The notes under the pieces were generated by a model, which was not told the DNA's origin, ran no database searches, and saw only the letters and a list, made by a program, of their open reading frames with translations. From NCBI RefSeq assembly GCF_000002875.2, contig NC_009411.2, positions 979,849-1,043,848 of the forward strand: a stretch of DNA of 64,000 nucleotides. The letters are read 5' to 3'. Source of the DNA: Leishmania infantum JPCM5. Taxonomy: Eukaryota; Euglenozoa; Kinetoplastea; Trypanosomatida; Trypanosomatidae. The translations under genes were made by a program, and so were the position numbers. Below are positions 30,959 through 40,890 of this stretch, piece by piece; the stretch's first letter is position 1; each line of letters starts with the position of its first letter.

Positions 30959-32671
30959 ATGGCGAGTGAGGCGTCCATGTATGTCGACAGCGAGGAGGCC
31001 ATGCCGCTACCGGAGCGCTTTCAACAGCTGCGGCACAGCCTCCACGGACACTGGGGCACCACTGCGGAGGCGGACCTGCTGCGGGCCATGCAGCAACTGC
31101 ACACGCGTCTCGTTGCTCGCAGTGCACAGACGCACCGACGAGTCGAGGAGCTCAGCCAGCGCGTCACCGCTGCACAGGTGTCCCTGGCCAACGCGCTCAA
31201 CGCGCTGAAGCTGCTCTCTCAGCACCAGTTCGTGCAGCATCGCATCGCCACGGAGGATCTCCAGCAGCGACAGCGCGCAGTCGCGGGGTCAAGCAGCGAG
31301 GAGGCGGATGGCGGGAGCAGCGACGGCACGGTGAGCCCTAATCGAGCCCTCACCACTTCGCTCTCCACTCACACGACGAAGGAAGCGGCGGTGCGTCGTC
31401 GCATGCACGACTATGTGGAGATGTGCAAGGAGTCGCTCGCAGAGGAGGGTGTGCGGGTGCCGCTCTGTCCCGGTGACGTCGCAGAGTTGGCGGCCGAAAG
31501 CCCTTATGCCCACCGCCGCCTGTGTGGGCTTATAGGCACACCGGCCTTCCTGTACGATGCGGACATTGGGTGTAGGCGAGGAGCGGATATGATGAACGCA
31601 GCGGCGGTGAAGCAGCGTCAGTCGCCACAGCCACAGCCCGCCTGCCTCCCTGCCGCTGCACCTCCTGCCGTTGTCACTGGAGTTTTCTCTGCGTCGGCTA
31701 AGCCCCTCTTTCCACCGAGCGCCGCGGCGAAGGCTTCCGTGCCGCCGCCGCATGCGACAGCCACAGGCGCGGTTGCACCTCCAGCAAAGGCACCGCGAGC
31801 TCAGAGCAGCGTCGTTCCTCCGCCCACTGCGGCAAAGTCGGCACCCGCAAAGAAGGAGCGGCAGCAGGCGCTGTTCAGCTCCTCCTCGTCTTCTGCGTCG
31901 TCGTCGGCGGCCTCGCCGTCTGCTGCCGTGACACCGGCTGCGAAGTCGTCTCCGCCATTGACCAAACGCGGTGCTGCTGCACTGGCGCGTCCGCCAAAGT
32001 CTGCGCCGGCCAAGAAGGGTGCGCGCAACTTGTTCGGCTCCTCATCCTCCTCCGTGAGGAGCAACAGCGTTAGTAGTGCTTGCGCTGAGGCAGCGAAGCG
32101 CGCGGCATACTCGCCGACATCGTCAGACCTCTCGTCCAGTGACGACTCGAGGCCACCGCCAGCGGCGGCGCGCAAGGCCAACAACCCGTCGCCGCCGCCT
32201 CTCGCGGCCACTACAACTTCGCCGCCTCGTGCGGCTTCAGCCTCGTCTCACTCTTCCCAAGGATCATCAGCGTTGTCTGGTACGCCGGCATCGCTGCTCC
32301 CGAAGTCGACACCGGCATCGCCGGCTACTGGTACCCCGGCGCTACCAGCAACGCCCCCGCCAGCGCCGCCACCGCCATCTTCAGCAGCGCCAGCGGCTTA
32401 TGCACCGCCACCAGCGTCACCTTCACCGCCTCCCCCTCCCCCACCTGCTGCCGCGAGCGCACCTGCAGCTGTGTTACCACCGCCACCACCGGTGTTTCTA
32501 TTCGATACAGTGTCCGCCATGGGTGCGCCGGCACCACTTCCACAGGTTGCGGCGGTACAGGTCTCAGTGCCTCAGTCCGCCACCCCACCGTCTCGCACGG
32601 CTGCAGGTCCACAGCCGCCGCGGCGAGGCGGCAAAGTGCTGAGTACGTCATCGGATGACGACGCTGAATGA
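30959..32671 (+). CDS. FAM21-like WASH-complex subunit (tentative)
   Basis: A 570-residue protein. The first 110 residues are helical and resemble the FAM21/WASHC2 head: PLPERFQQLR, then LLRAMQQLHTRLVARSAQ, then ALNALKLLSQHQFVQHRI, where FAM21 has a similar FLxLSxxQFIExR block. A second helix (about residues 145-165, MHDYVEMCKESL) fits the end of that head. The rest (about 190-570) is a disordered Ala/Pro/Ser tail with repeated KK-x-LF-SSSS segments (around residues 297-308 and 346-362), reminiscent of FAM21 LF motifs that bind retromer or capping protein, and it ends in acidic SSDDDAE. WASH builds actin on endosomes. The tail is compositionally biased, so only the head supports the family. 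Confidence 0.68.
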   Translation: MASEASMYVDSEEAMPLPERFQQLRHSLHGHWGTTAEADLLRAMQQLHTRLVARSAQTHRRVEELSQRVTAAQVSLANALNALKLLSQHQFVQHRIATEDLQQRQRAVAGSSSEEADGGSSDGTVSPNRALTTSLSTHTTKEAAVRRRMHDYVEMCKESLAEEGVRVPLCPGDVAELAAESPYAHRRLCGLIGTPAFLYDADIGCRRGADMMNAAAVKQRQSPQPQPACLPAAAPPAVVTGVFSASAKPLFPPSAAAKASVPPPHATATGAVAPPAKAPRAQSSVVPPPTAAKSAPAKKERQQALFSSSSSSASSSAASPSAAVTPAAKSSPPLTKRGAAALARPPKSAPAKKGARNLFGSSSSSVRSNSVSSACAEAAKRAAYSPTSSDLSSSDDSRPPPAAARKANNPSPPPLAATTTSPPRAASASSHSSQGSSALSGTPASLLPKSTPASPATGTPALPATPPPAPPPPSSAAPAAYAPPPASPSPPPPPPPAAASAPAAVLPPPPPVFLFDTVSAMGAPAPLPQVAAVQVSVPQSATPPSRTAAGPQPPRRGGKVLSTSSDDDAE

Positions 32672-33109
32672 TGAGGTCTCTGCAGGGGCGGCGGTGGCTG
32701 ATGACAGCCATCGTCAGCGTGGCCGGCTGCGCCCTGGGCTTCTTTTTAACATGCTTGTGCGCTATGCTTGCCTTAGCGAGGCCTGCCACTCGTTGACAAG
32801 CGCCCAACCTGTCTTACCCCCCCCCCCCTCTGGAGGCTGTGAAGCGGCGCTCTGTGCCTCAGCCTTCCCCCAAACCATCTCGCATACGTAACACACACAC
32901 ACACACACACACATCTATACATATGCATGTGTGTGTGTGTGCGTGTGTGTGTGTATGCGTACCCGTGACGCACACCTACATTCCCCTCGCGCTCCCTACC
33001 CGCTCACTCTTCTCCTAACCGCGTCTTTTCTGCAGCCACAGCGACATCAGCGGGACGCCCGAGACAGAGACACACACGCACAGATACCGTTTCTCTGAAG
33101 CCGCCCAAC
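32672..33109. other. Spacer with CA/TG tracts, no gene seen
   Basis: Contains a C run at 32817-32828, CA at 32891-32912 and TG at 32928-32953. No supported gene. Confidence 0.6.
32891..32912. repeat. CA microsatellite
   Basis: About 11 CA units, followed 15 bp later by a TG tract able to pair with it in RNA. Confidence 0.9.
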
Positions 33110-33835
33110 ATGGTGTGGAATGTGCGTGGCAAGGTGGGCGTCATCACCGGTGCTTCCTGCGCCCTCGGCCGCGAAATCATGGAGAGGCTGGCCAGCCAGC
33201 ATCAGATGAAGCTGGCGTGTGTCTCTCGCAAGCCGCTTGCCACACCGCTGCCTGCTGGCTGCGCGGCTTTTGTGGCCGACGTGAGTCGCGGCGACGACTG
33301 CGACGCCCTCATGAAATCGGTTCAGCGTGAGCTTGGCGCGGTGTCGCTTCTCATCAACTGCGCCGGCGTTACACTCAGCAAGGTCCACGTGATGTGCACC
33401 GACGACGACTACGCGGCTGTCATGGATACAAACCTGAAGGGTGCGCTGCAGGTGACGCGTGCGGCGCTGCGGCATGGCGGATTGCTCAAACTGCAGGATG
33501 GGGCCGTGCTGCACATAGGCTCTGTGGCGGGTGTGGTGGGCAACGAGGGGCAGGTGCTGTACAGCGCGTCCAAGGCTGCCCTCAGCGGGGCGGTCAAGTC
33601 GTGGGCGCTTGAGTATGGCCCGCGCAACATCCGCTTCAACGTGGTCGCACCGGGCCTCATCGATGGGGAAGGCATGGCCACGACACTGACCGAGGGGCAG
33701 AAGCAACGTTGGCGTGATGACTGTCCGCTCAAGCGGCTTGCCACCGCTTCGGAGGTGGCAGACATGGCCGTGGCCGTGGCGCTGTGCCGCTACATGAATG
33801 GGCAGACAATCGCCGTCGATGGCGGCTTATCGTGA
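33110..33835 (+). CDS. Short-chain dehydrogenase, FabG-like 3-oxoacyl-ACP reductase
   Basis: A 241-residue classical short-chain dehydrogenase/reductase of normal length. It has the Rossmann nucleotide-binding motif TGASCALG near the N terminus, NCAG at residues 83-86, catalytic Ser138 (IGSVAG), and YSASK with Tyr151 and Lys155. It also has the family block NVVAPGLI and ends GQTIAVDGGLS as FabG-type enzymes do. The likely role is NADPH reduction of 3-oxoacyl-ACP, for example in mitochondrial type II fatty acid synthesis, though a carbonyl reductase of the CBR4 kind is equally compatible. There is no strong targeting peptide. The exact substrate is not readable from sequence. Confidence 0.93.
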   Translation: MVWNVRGKVGVITGASCALGREIMERLASQHQMKLACVSRKPLATPLPAGCAAFVADVSRGDDCDALMKSVQRELGAVSLLINCAGVTLSKVHVMCTDDDYAAVMDTNLKGALQVTRAALRHGGLLKLQDGAVLHIGSVAGVVGNEGQVLYSASKAALSGAVKSWALEYGPRNIRFNVVAPGLIDGEGMATTLTEGQKQRWRDDCPLKRLATASEVADMAVAVALCRYMNGQTIAVDGGLS

Positions 33836-34369
33836 CGTGTGAGAGATGACACGTTCACACGACTGTCTGTGTACGCGCCATTTACAGGTCTCTGCAGGTG
33901 CTTCACCATGTATGGGGTGCGTAAACAGCGATGCATTTACACGGCGCTCTTACGTGTTTTCTCCTCTGCAGTGGATGAGGCCATCACCACAACTTGTGAT
34001 GCGGGGTGGGTGGTGCGACAGCAGCTGCAGCGGAGGCGACGGAAGCCGCTGCACCTCAGGCCGCCTCTCTCTCTCGGGGCTACCGGTGATGCCTACGGGC
34101 TTCCTCAGCCACAAACGCCGCCCTTCTCCAGACATCCCACTCTTTCTCTACACTGCTGCCTTGTAAATCCGCTGGCCCTTCCACCCTCTCCCGTTCTCTT
34201 CTCTACACCCCGCAGACCATGCAAGTGCCGAGGCACACACACACACACACACACACACGCACGCACAAGCACGAGCGTAAGAATCGCAGGACGCACCACC
34301 CGCCGCACCTGTTTCTCGTCCGCCCCATACACGCCAAGTGACTTGTCCAAAGGAGAGTTTGTCGCTCTC
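33836..34369. other. Spacer / 5' leader of the coiled-coil gene
   Basis: The frame of the next gene is open back to 33839, but it crosses a CA tract (34234-34258) and polypyrimidine stretches and lacks an ATG between 33908 and 34370. I read this as spacer plus leader. An in-frame stretch at 34334-34369 looks protein-like, so a start further upstream cannot be excluded. Confidence 0.5.
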
Positions 34370-35713
34370 ATGCAAGCTCTGCCTCAAGTGCTCGATGACC
34401 GACGGCAGCGGCTGCAGGTGCACGAGAACACTATCGTGCAAGATGCCACGCAGAAGATGAACGTCACGGTACAGCAGCTCTACGCCTGCTCGGCTGATAT
34501 TCGGCAATGCAGTGACGTTATTGAGGGATCCGTGCTGGTGCTGGGCGTACACACTGCGCACACGCTCCTAACCCAGCTCAGCCGCTCACTCAAGTCCATT
34601 GAAGCCGTGATGGACGCCTGGCGCACCACGGCGACCGTGTATCAGGAGCACTTCACACAGTGCCGCCAATTCATGGCGTCCATGGACCAGGCTTACGCGG
34701 GCATGAAGGAGAGACGCAAAACTGCGGAGACGGAGCTGCGGGCGCTGCGCGCGGAACGGGACCGAAAGGAGCAGGCCTACGACGCGGCGGTGCTGTATGT
34801 GCAACGAGTCTTGGCTGAGCACACGCAGTGGCAGGAGGCACACAGCTACAACACGCAGCGCTGGCCCATGACGGACGCCTGCGAGGAGGCTCTCGCGGTG
34901 CTGCACGCGGTGCGAGCGGGATCGTCTGCCGGCAACTCAGACCGCCGCAGCCGAAAGGATGGCGATATCGGACGCGAAGAGGTGCCGCTGTCTCTCAAGG
35001 ACGACACCAGCGGCAGTGTGGGTGAGGTGTCCCGCTCGTGCTGCGCTAGTTTTGTGTCGCCGTCGCCGCTACCCGCGTTATGCGAGTGGGCGCCAGTTGT
35101 CTCGTCATCCACGGCCAACTCGAGCGAGGCGAGCGGGGATGTGGCGCGGCGTTGGTGCACCGCGATGGCTGGCCGACTCGGTGCCACTCAACCGTCTTTG
35201 CACTTTGCGTATGTGCCTCCTGCGGAGGAGGTGCAGCTGCTGCGCGAGGTGCTGGCGATGGGCACTGGGAGCTCTTCCCTCATGAAGGACATTCAATCCG
35301 CACAAGCACGCCTCGACGAACGCCGCACGCAGGTGCGCAGAGTGTGCGCTCGCAGTCTCGATTCCTTGCACGCGATGCGGCAGGAGATGAGGATACTGAG
35401 GACGCACCTGCAGCACTTGCTCGACAGCCAGACCCCGTTCATGTCTATGGGCGAGGAACTACTAAGCCGCGTGCGCACGCACATGGAGGTGGAGGTGGCG
35501 AGACGAGTCGCCGCTATCACCGCCTCTACCGCCACGACCTTTACCACCGCGCCGTCTCCCGCCGGTGACTCTCAGAGCGGCATCGGCTCCATGCCGCGTT
35601 TGAGCAGCTACTCGGTGAGTTATGTGGCTATCCCGTCGTCAGGGCTCAGCGAGGTCGCCGAAAGCGGTGGCGACACGGCCTCTGAAGGCTGGACATGGAT
35701 GGCGGATGCGTGA
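34370..35713 (+). CDS. Coiled-coil protein, unknown function
   Basis: A 447-residue protein, mostly helical. Heptad-rich stretches lie at about residues 1-165 (including AYAGMKERRKTAETELRALR) and again at about 290-390. A Ser-rich, variable region (residues about 180-260) separates them, and there is a Ser/Thr/Ala-rich C-terminal tail. There are no catalytic motifs, signal peptide or membrane segments. Such proteins in trypanosomatids are often cytoskeletal or kinetochore components, but nothing here shows that. The start is the first usable ATG; see the spacer entry for the alternative. Confidence 0.75.
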   Translation: MQALPQVLDDRRQRLQVHENTIVQDATQKMNVTVQQLYACSADIRQCSDVIEGSVLVLGVHTAHTLLTQLSRSLKSIEAVMDAWRTTATVYQEHFTQCRQFMASMDQAYAGMKERRKTAETELRALRAERDRKEQAYDAAVLYVQRVLAEHTQWQEAHSYNTQRWPMTDACEEALAVLHAVRAGSSAGNSDRRSRKDGDIGREEVPLSLKDDTSGSVGEVSRSCCASFVSPSPLPALCEWAPVVSSSTANSSEASGDVARRWCTAMAGRLGATQPSLHFAYVPPAEEVQLLREVLAMGTGSSSLMKDIQSAQARLDERRTQVRRVCARSLDSLHAMRQEMRILRTHLQHLLDSQTPFMSMGEELLSRVRTHMEVEVARRVAAITASTATTFTTAPSPAGDSQSGIGSMPRLSSYSVSYVAIPSSGLSEVAESGGDTASEGWTWMADA

Positions 35714-36448
35714 TGACCTACAGAGCTAGACAGCGATGCGCTCTTGTGCCCTCGTTCTCCTCTGTCTCCCCATGTGCGCGTGCCTACGGTGGTGGCAGGA
35801 GCGCACCGGTGGCAAGAATATCGGCCCCCATGCACACAGGTCGACACACACACGCACACACACACCAACACGTCGGAGTGCGTACTCGTATGTAAAGAAT
35901 AAATTCGGTTTTCCTTTTCTATTGTGAAATCTTTGGAGCCTGAGTGTGTGCTGGTGGTCGTGGCTGCCGGGAGGAGTGGGTGGGTGAGGGGGGGGGCGTG
36001 CGCCACCGCCGCCACGGCGGCTTCTCCCCTCTCCCCCCTCACTCCCCGCCCGTCGTGCGATCTCATGCCCGCTTTTCTTCCTCTTATGTCTCTGTCTCGT
36101 TCTGCCTTTGCCTCTCCTCACTGGAACGTGTGCCCACCGACGCCTGCGCTCCGATGCCCCCGACTCACTCACCGCCTCACACACCGCCGCTGCTGGTCTG
36201 ACCGGTGCCATCATCTGCTCTATGGCGCTCTGTTTTCCGCCTTCTTCTCCCCCTCAAAGCACAGACAGACACAGAGCGAGACCGCAGCCGACACTCACAC
36301 GATTTTGTGACGACTACGAGTGTGCGCCTGCTACGGCGAGCAACATCACTGCCACAGACCTCAAAGAGAAGGAAGGCGCGTGCACACCCACCCACCCATA
36401 CACACATACACATCAAGCGGTCCGCGTCCGTGCCTTCGCTCGTTTGCC
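35714..36448. other. Spacer, no gene seen
   Basis: CA/TG-containing spacer with long pyrimidine tracts around 36022-36112. Open frames are low-complexity. No supported gene. Confidence 0.55.
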
Positions 36449-36825
36449 ATGTCCCTCGACGCCGATTACGAGGTGGAAAGCTACGCGTTCGTGGCGGGGT
36501 GCCGAGTGAAAGTGTACCGCTGCACGCACCGCAGCACCGGTGCCAAGCGCGCCGTGAAGGTGTACCACACCGCAGCGATGGACAGCCGGCGCGCCGCCAT
36601 GGCGGTCGAGGAGGGCACGTTGGCCAAGTCGCTCCCAGCGGCGCCGCAGCTCGTGCGCGTCTTCGACGTCTATGTGGAGGTGGAGCGCGTGTCGATTGTG
36701 ATGGAGTACATGGAGCACGGCTCCCTCTACCAACGGATCACCACCTGCGGCCCTTTGGCGGAGACTGAGGCTCGTGACGTGGCGCGGCACATTCTCACTG
36801 GTCTCGCCCTCCTGCACGCCAACAA
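36449..36825 (+). CDS. Protein kinase, N-terminal part, cut by an assembly gap
   Basis: 125 residues of a protein kinase N-lobe running straight into an assembly gap. Seen: a degenerate glycine loop (VAGCRVKVYR, one Gly where three are usual), the ATP-binding lysine in RAVKVY, a likely helix-C glutamate in AVEEGTL, the hinge strand VSIVMEYMEHGSL and the start of helix E (ILTGLALLHAN). The next residues should be the HRD catalytic loop, but none is found after the gap in any frame before the next gene. So the catalytic half is missing from the assembly, or the gene is truncated. The hinge and spacing look CAMK-like. The gene lies directly upstream of a complete kinase. Confidence 0.8.
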
Positions 36826-36836
36826 NNNNNNNNNNN
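36826..36836. other. Assembly gap (11 N) inside a kinase gene
   Basis: Eleven undetermined bases. The kinase open before it does not continue after it, so the real missing length is probably several hundred bases or more. Confidence 1.
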
Positions 36837-37502
36837 GCACGCGCGATCGGCGGCGTTGCATGGCCCGCCAGCGTTGTTTCGGGAAGCCACAACACGCACG
36901 CACGCACGTACAACGACCTCGCTTCGTTCTCTTCGCATTGCCTCGCCTCTGGAACGCCGAGAGGGGGCTGGGAACAGGCCCACCCAATGGCCTGCGCGTA
37001 CGTGGGCACGGAGCTACATACAGGCCACTACACAGTGTCGACAGAGGGCATCGTGGCGGATCGCATGGCACCGCCGACTTCTTCCACCGTTTTCCTAACT
37101 CCTCTTTGTGGTGTTCACCACTGCTCGCGTGTGTGGACGTCCTCCCCATCTCATCTCGTCTCTCCATCAGCGCTGCATCTCTGCCACCCCTCCTCACCCT
37201 CGTCCCGCACACCCGCCGAGTCCATCACCTACGCATGCAGTGGAGGCCGTTGTCATCCCCGCATCCATTTCTCGGTCGGATAAACAGCAACCAAATAGTG
37301 AACAGGGAGGGGGGGCAGGCGATGCCAACACATGCATCTACACATGCATGCATGCGCGTGTGTTCATGTCTCTCACCTCACTCTCACTGAGCGGCTCTTT
37401 GCACTTTCCCCCCTTTTTTTCCTTCGCCCACGCACGGGCTGACGGACCTCCACTCACTCACATACACACAGGTGCATCGCGAAGGAACCCACGCGTAGTG
37501 GC
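36837..37502. other. Post-gap sequence, no kinase continuation
   Basis: No HRD, DFG or APE motif is visible on the + strand in any frame. The sequence reads as spacer or 3' UTR with pyrimidine tracts (37132-37215, 37376-37420) before the next ATG. Confidence 0.5.
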
Positions 37503-39197
37503 ATGGGCCGATCGATGGGCCTCACTGCAGAGGCGATCGCCCCATCGGAGGGGCACTTTAGACACCACTACTCGCTGGGCGACGAGATCGGCAAGGGCGC
37601 GTACGCCGTCGTTTTCCGCTGCAACCACCGAGAGACGAAGGCCGTGTACGCGGTGAAGATCGTGGACAAGAGAAAGGCGGGACCGAAGGACATCGATGAC
37701 ATCACGCATGAGATTGACGTGATGGGCCGCATCGGCTACCACCCAAACGTGGTGCAGATGATTGAGTACTTCTCCACGGAGCGGCGCTTTTACATCATCC
37801 TCGATCTCTTGTCGGGCGGCATGCTGTTTGACCGCATCATCGAGCTGAAGCACTACAGCGAGTCCAACGCCTCAGTGCTGGTGCGCAACGTGCTCTCCGG
37901 ACTGGCGCATATTCACTCAAGAGGCGTCATACACCGTGACTTGAAGCCGGAGAACCTGCTGCTGCGCTACGCGGCCTCGCCGTCGACGTCGCCAAACTCG
38001 AACTTGACGGACGTGTGCCTCGCAGACTTTGGGTTGGCCGGGTACGTGCCGAGCACCACCTGCTGCGGGTCCCCCTCGTACATCGCGCCAGAGGTGATCA
38101 GCGTGGGCTACTACCGAACCCGCAAGGAGCCGTACGACGCCAAGTGCGATATCTGGTCCATCGGCGTCATTACATACATCTTGCTCAGCGGCAAGATGCC
38201 ATTCCACGGCAACAGCTTCAAGGAAACATTTGAGCTCATTGTCAGCAATCGCTGGTCCTTCAACAGCGACACGTGGGCGAGCGTCACCCCAACAGCGAAG
38301 GACTTCATTCAGGCCTGTCTTACCTACGACCCGGTGGAGCGCCCGACGGCGCTGGAGCTGCTGCAGCATCCGTGGCTCGCCAACGAGCAGCCCCACGTGC
38401 ACCTCGGGCGCAGCCTTGAGTCACTGCGTGATCTCACAAAGAAGAAGGTGAAGGCGGCAGTGCAGGTATTCTGCTGGACGCAGAGCCTCCTCGGTCCGCT
38501 GGACTGGACGCCGCCGTTCATGCGTTTCCTGCGGCACACCGACAAGTTCTCCACGGTCCTTACACACCAGTCGCAGACGGACCCGAAGCAGGTGCACACC
38601 GTGGACTTTAGCAAGGCGCTGGATCACAAGAAGCCCGGCTGGCGCATCCAGGACTGCTGCACATGTCCTTCGGAGCAGGTCTGTCGGCACATCCAGAACG
38701 TACATGAGTACCTCTTCGTCGGCAAGCGCTCCATGGAGGTGTACCCGTTCATCGACGAGCTGCGGATGATGCACGAGGAGGCTGAGGATAGCCTCACGGC
38801 GGACCCGCGCGACGCCGAGGCGAGGAAGCGGCTAGACCAGGTCAACTACCTCATTGAGGCTGCCTGCGTCTTCTCGGACGAGCTGGCAAAGGTGCCGGCG
38901 GGGGAGCTCAAACCGAACCTGATGCTGGACGGATCGCGCAACACTCTCTTTCGTGCGCTGGGCGGCTCTCGCAGTGTGACGAAGACGTGGCATGGGTCGG
39001 ATAAGGAGGATGTGGCGCACCGAGTGGTGGAGAAGATGCGCGCTCAGAAGTTGGCCTCGCCGGCGACAGGGAAGACGACCAAGGCAGCTGCCATGCCGCC
39101 GTCCTCGACGCCCACCCCCAAGCCGTCCAGCAAACCATCATCAAGTAAGAGGATCACAACAACTCCAAACGCGGGCACGCCGAGCAGACGCAGCTGA
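37503..39197 (+). CDS. CAMK-type serine/threonine protein kinase with C-terminal extension
   Basis: A 564-residue kinase. The domain runs over about residues 25-285 with all key parts: glycine loop GDEIGKGAYAVVF, Lys52 in YAVKIV, HRDLKPEN with catalytic Asp146, DFG with Asp175, IAPEV, and the CAMK-style DIWSIGVITYILLSGKMPF. It should be active. The following 280 residues are not EF-hands. They hold a conserved-looking block (FCWTQSLLGPLDWTPPFMRF), a Cys cluster (DCCTCPSEQVC), a helical region, and a basic Ser/Thr/Pro tail. The catalytic sequence is closest to Ca/calmodulin-dependent kinases, but no calmodulin dependence can be read here. The extension's function is unknown. Confidence 0.94.
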   Translation: MGRSMGLTAEAIAPSEGHFRHHYSLGDEIGKGAYAVVFRCNHRETKAVYAVKIVDKRKAGPKDIDDITHEIDVMGRIGYHPNVVQMIEYFSTERRFYIILDLLSGGMLFDRIIELKHYSESNASVLVRNVLSGLAHIHSRGVIHRDLKPENLLLRYAASPSTSPNSNLTDVCLADFGLAGYVPSTTCCGSPSYIAPEVISVGYYRTRKEPYDAKCDIWSIGVITYILLSGKMPFHGNSFKETFELIVSNRWSFNSDTWASVTPTAKDFIQACLTYDPVERPTALELLQHPWLANEQPHVHLGRSLESLRDLTKKKVKAAVQVFCWTQSLLGPLDWTPPFMRFLRHTDKFSTVLTHQSQTDPKQVHTVDFSKALDHKKPGWRIQDCCTCPSEQVCRHIQNVHEYLFVGKRSMEVYPFIDELRMMHEEAEDSLTADPRDAEARKRLDQVNYLIEAACVFSDELAKVPAGELKPNLMLDGSRNTLFRALGGSRSVTKTWHGSDKEDVAHRVVEKMRAQKLASPATGKTTKAAAMPPSSTPTPKPSSKPSSSKRITTTPNAGTPSRRS

Positions 39198-40890
39198 CGG
39201 CAGTGAACGGCGGGGGAGGGGGTGTCGTGCGGCCGTCGCCACGGCGATGTGATCTTCGCATCTGAGTGTGCCTGTACTCGTCTGAGGGGGAGAGGGGTGG
39301 GCGATTTCGCTGACGGTGGCGCCCTTGCCCTTTTCTCGTTCTCTCACGCGCGTACAGGCCTACCCACGCACCTGCGCACTGCCCCTCTTCTTTCTGTTGA
39401 GTGTTGCTCTCTTCGCTGCGAACGCGCCTCTGCGTGTCCCGTGCCTGACGCGGGTTTGCCACGCCTTCCCTTCGCTGTCGCTTCTTTCCTTCAGACAGGG
39501 CAGCTGTGCCAGCGCACCGGCACCCTCAAGCGTAGCATAGAAAGGCAAGCCGTGAGAGAGGGGGTATCGTTCCTTCATCCCTCTCTCGCACACGCACACA
39601 CAATGTGCGCTACCTGAGGTGTGTGTGTGTGTGTGCCTCTCTCTGTCGGTGCTCTCTTATCTTCTTGAACGTTAGCGTCTCTCTCTCTCTCCATCGCTTC
39701 TCTGCTGTCGTTTTCTCTCGCGTGTGCGTGCGCGCAGCACTTTGGTCGTGCCAGGCGGCGACGAACGGGGCGTGTTGGCGGTTCGTCGTTGGATGCGCTG
39801 TCTGATCTCTCTTGCTTTGTTTTGTATCGGCGCGTGCACGCGCTTCTCTGCCGCCCCCCCTCTTCTCCTCGTCTCTCTTTGTGTGCTGTGCGCGCGTATG
39901 TGTGTGCGCATCACGTGTGCAGAGACCCACCCGTATACCAGATTCCTTGTGCTCTCCAGTGCCTCACCCTGTAAGAGCGAATTATGAACGATGCGCACGT
40001 GCAGGGCGCCATCGCACGGGTTCCGTGTGAAGGCACAAGAGAGAGAGCGCGCAAGAGGCGGTAGGCGGGAGGGAGGGGCGAGATGCCCGTGCCTGTGACA
40101 GAGTGCGTGTGCTGGTGGGCTCCTCCTCCTCTTCTCATTCGTTTCTGGGGGAGGGGTGCTCTCGGTGTTGCTGGCGTTGCCCTTGTTGCCCGCGTGCGTG
40201 TATATTGTTCATCTCCGTGGCTGAATTTGGCTCGACGTTCGAAACGAACACAACCACAAAGCGGTGAAGCTGGCCGGAGGTGGCCCTGGGTGGGTGCGCT
40301 CTCACCCACTCGCTCTCCGCTGGAGAGCGGAGGCTGGCCAGATCAGTGAGAGAGACAGGTGCACGCAGTGACTGCTACTGCCGATGCCGCCGAGAGCGCA
40401 CCGCCCCTCGTCCAGCTTTATTCCCGATTCGCTCCTCCTGCCGCAGCGGGCTTACGGCAACACACCAGCACGTGTGCACACGTGTATGTGCGTGCGCGTC
40501 TGCCATGGACGCGTCGCCACAACTGTTCCGCCCCTCTCCCCCCCTGTGATGCTGTACATGTGCGTGCATGCGCTGATACCGTCGGTGCGCGCCCCCGAAC
40601 CCTCACTCCACAACTCCTGCTACTCTTCCCTTTTTCTCTGTCCCACACCCGCGCCCGCACTGCCCGCTCCTCCTCCATGCACGCGTGCGCGTGTGCACAT
40701 GCGTCTCTCGCATCGTAGTTCGGTGCGGCCTGTTGAATCGGATTGCCCCACCCACTCTCTTGCCTCGCTCTCTTCGGTGCTCGTATCTCATCCCCTCCGC
40801 ACGCGGCCCGCGCACACACACGCGCAGACTCGAAAGAGGCAAGCTCGACGAGCACCACCGCCACTCTTCATAACATAGACCACGAACACG
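39198..40890. other. Long spacer (1.7 kb), no supported gene
   Basis: Rich in CT and GT tracts (39640-39730, 39855-39910). Frames up to 164 codons are low-complexity or overlap one another and are not accepted. A pyrimidine-rich stretch at about 40745-40800 with an AG at 40826-40827 would serve as the acceptor for PRP19. Confidence 0.6.

Noticed and set aside
33839..34369. N-terminal extension of the coiled-coil protein
   Set aside because: Crosses a CA microsatellite and pyrimidine tracts and needs an ATG near 33839; more likely leader sequence.
40231..40262. Possible tRNA B-box (GTTCGAAAC)
   Set aside because: No acceptor stem, D-arm or anticodon arm can be drawn around it.
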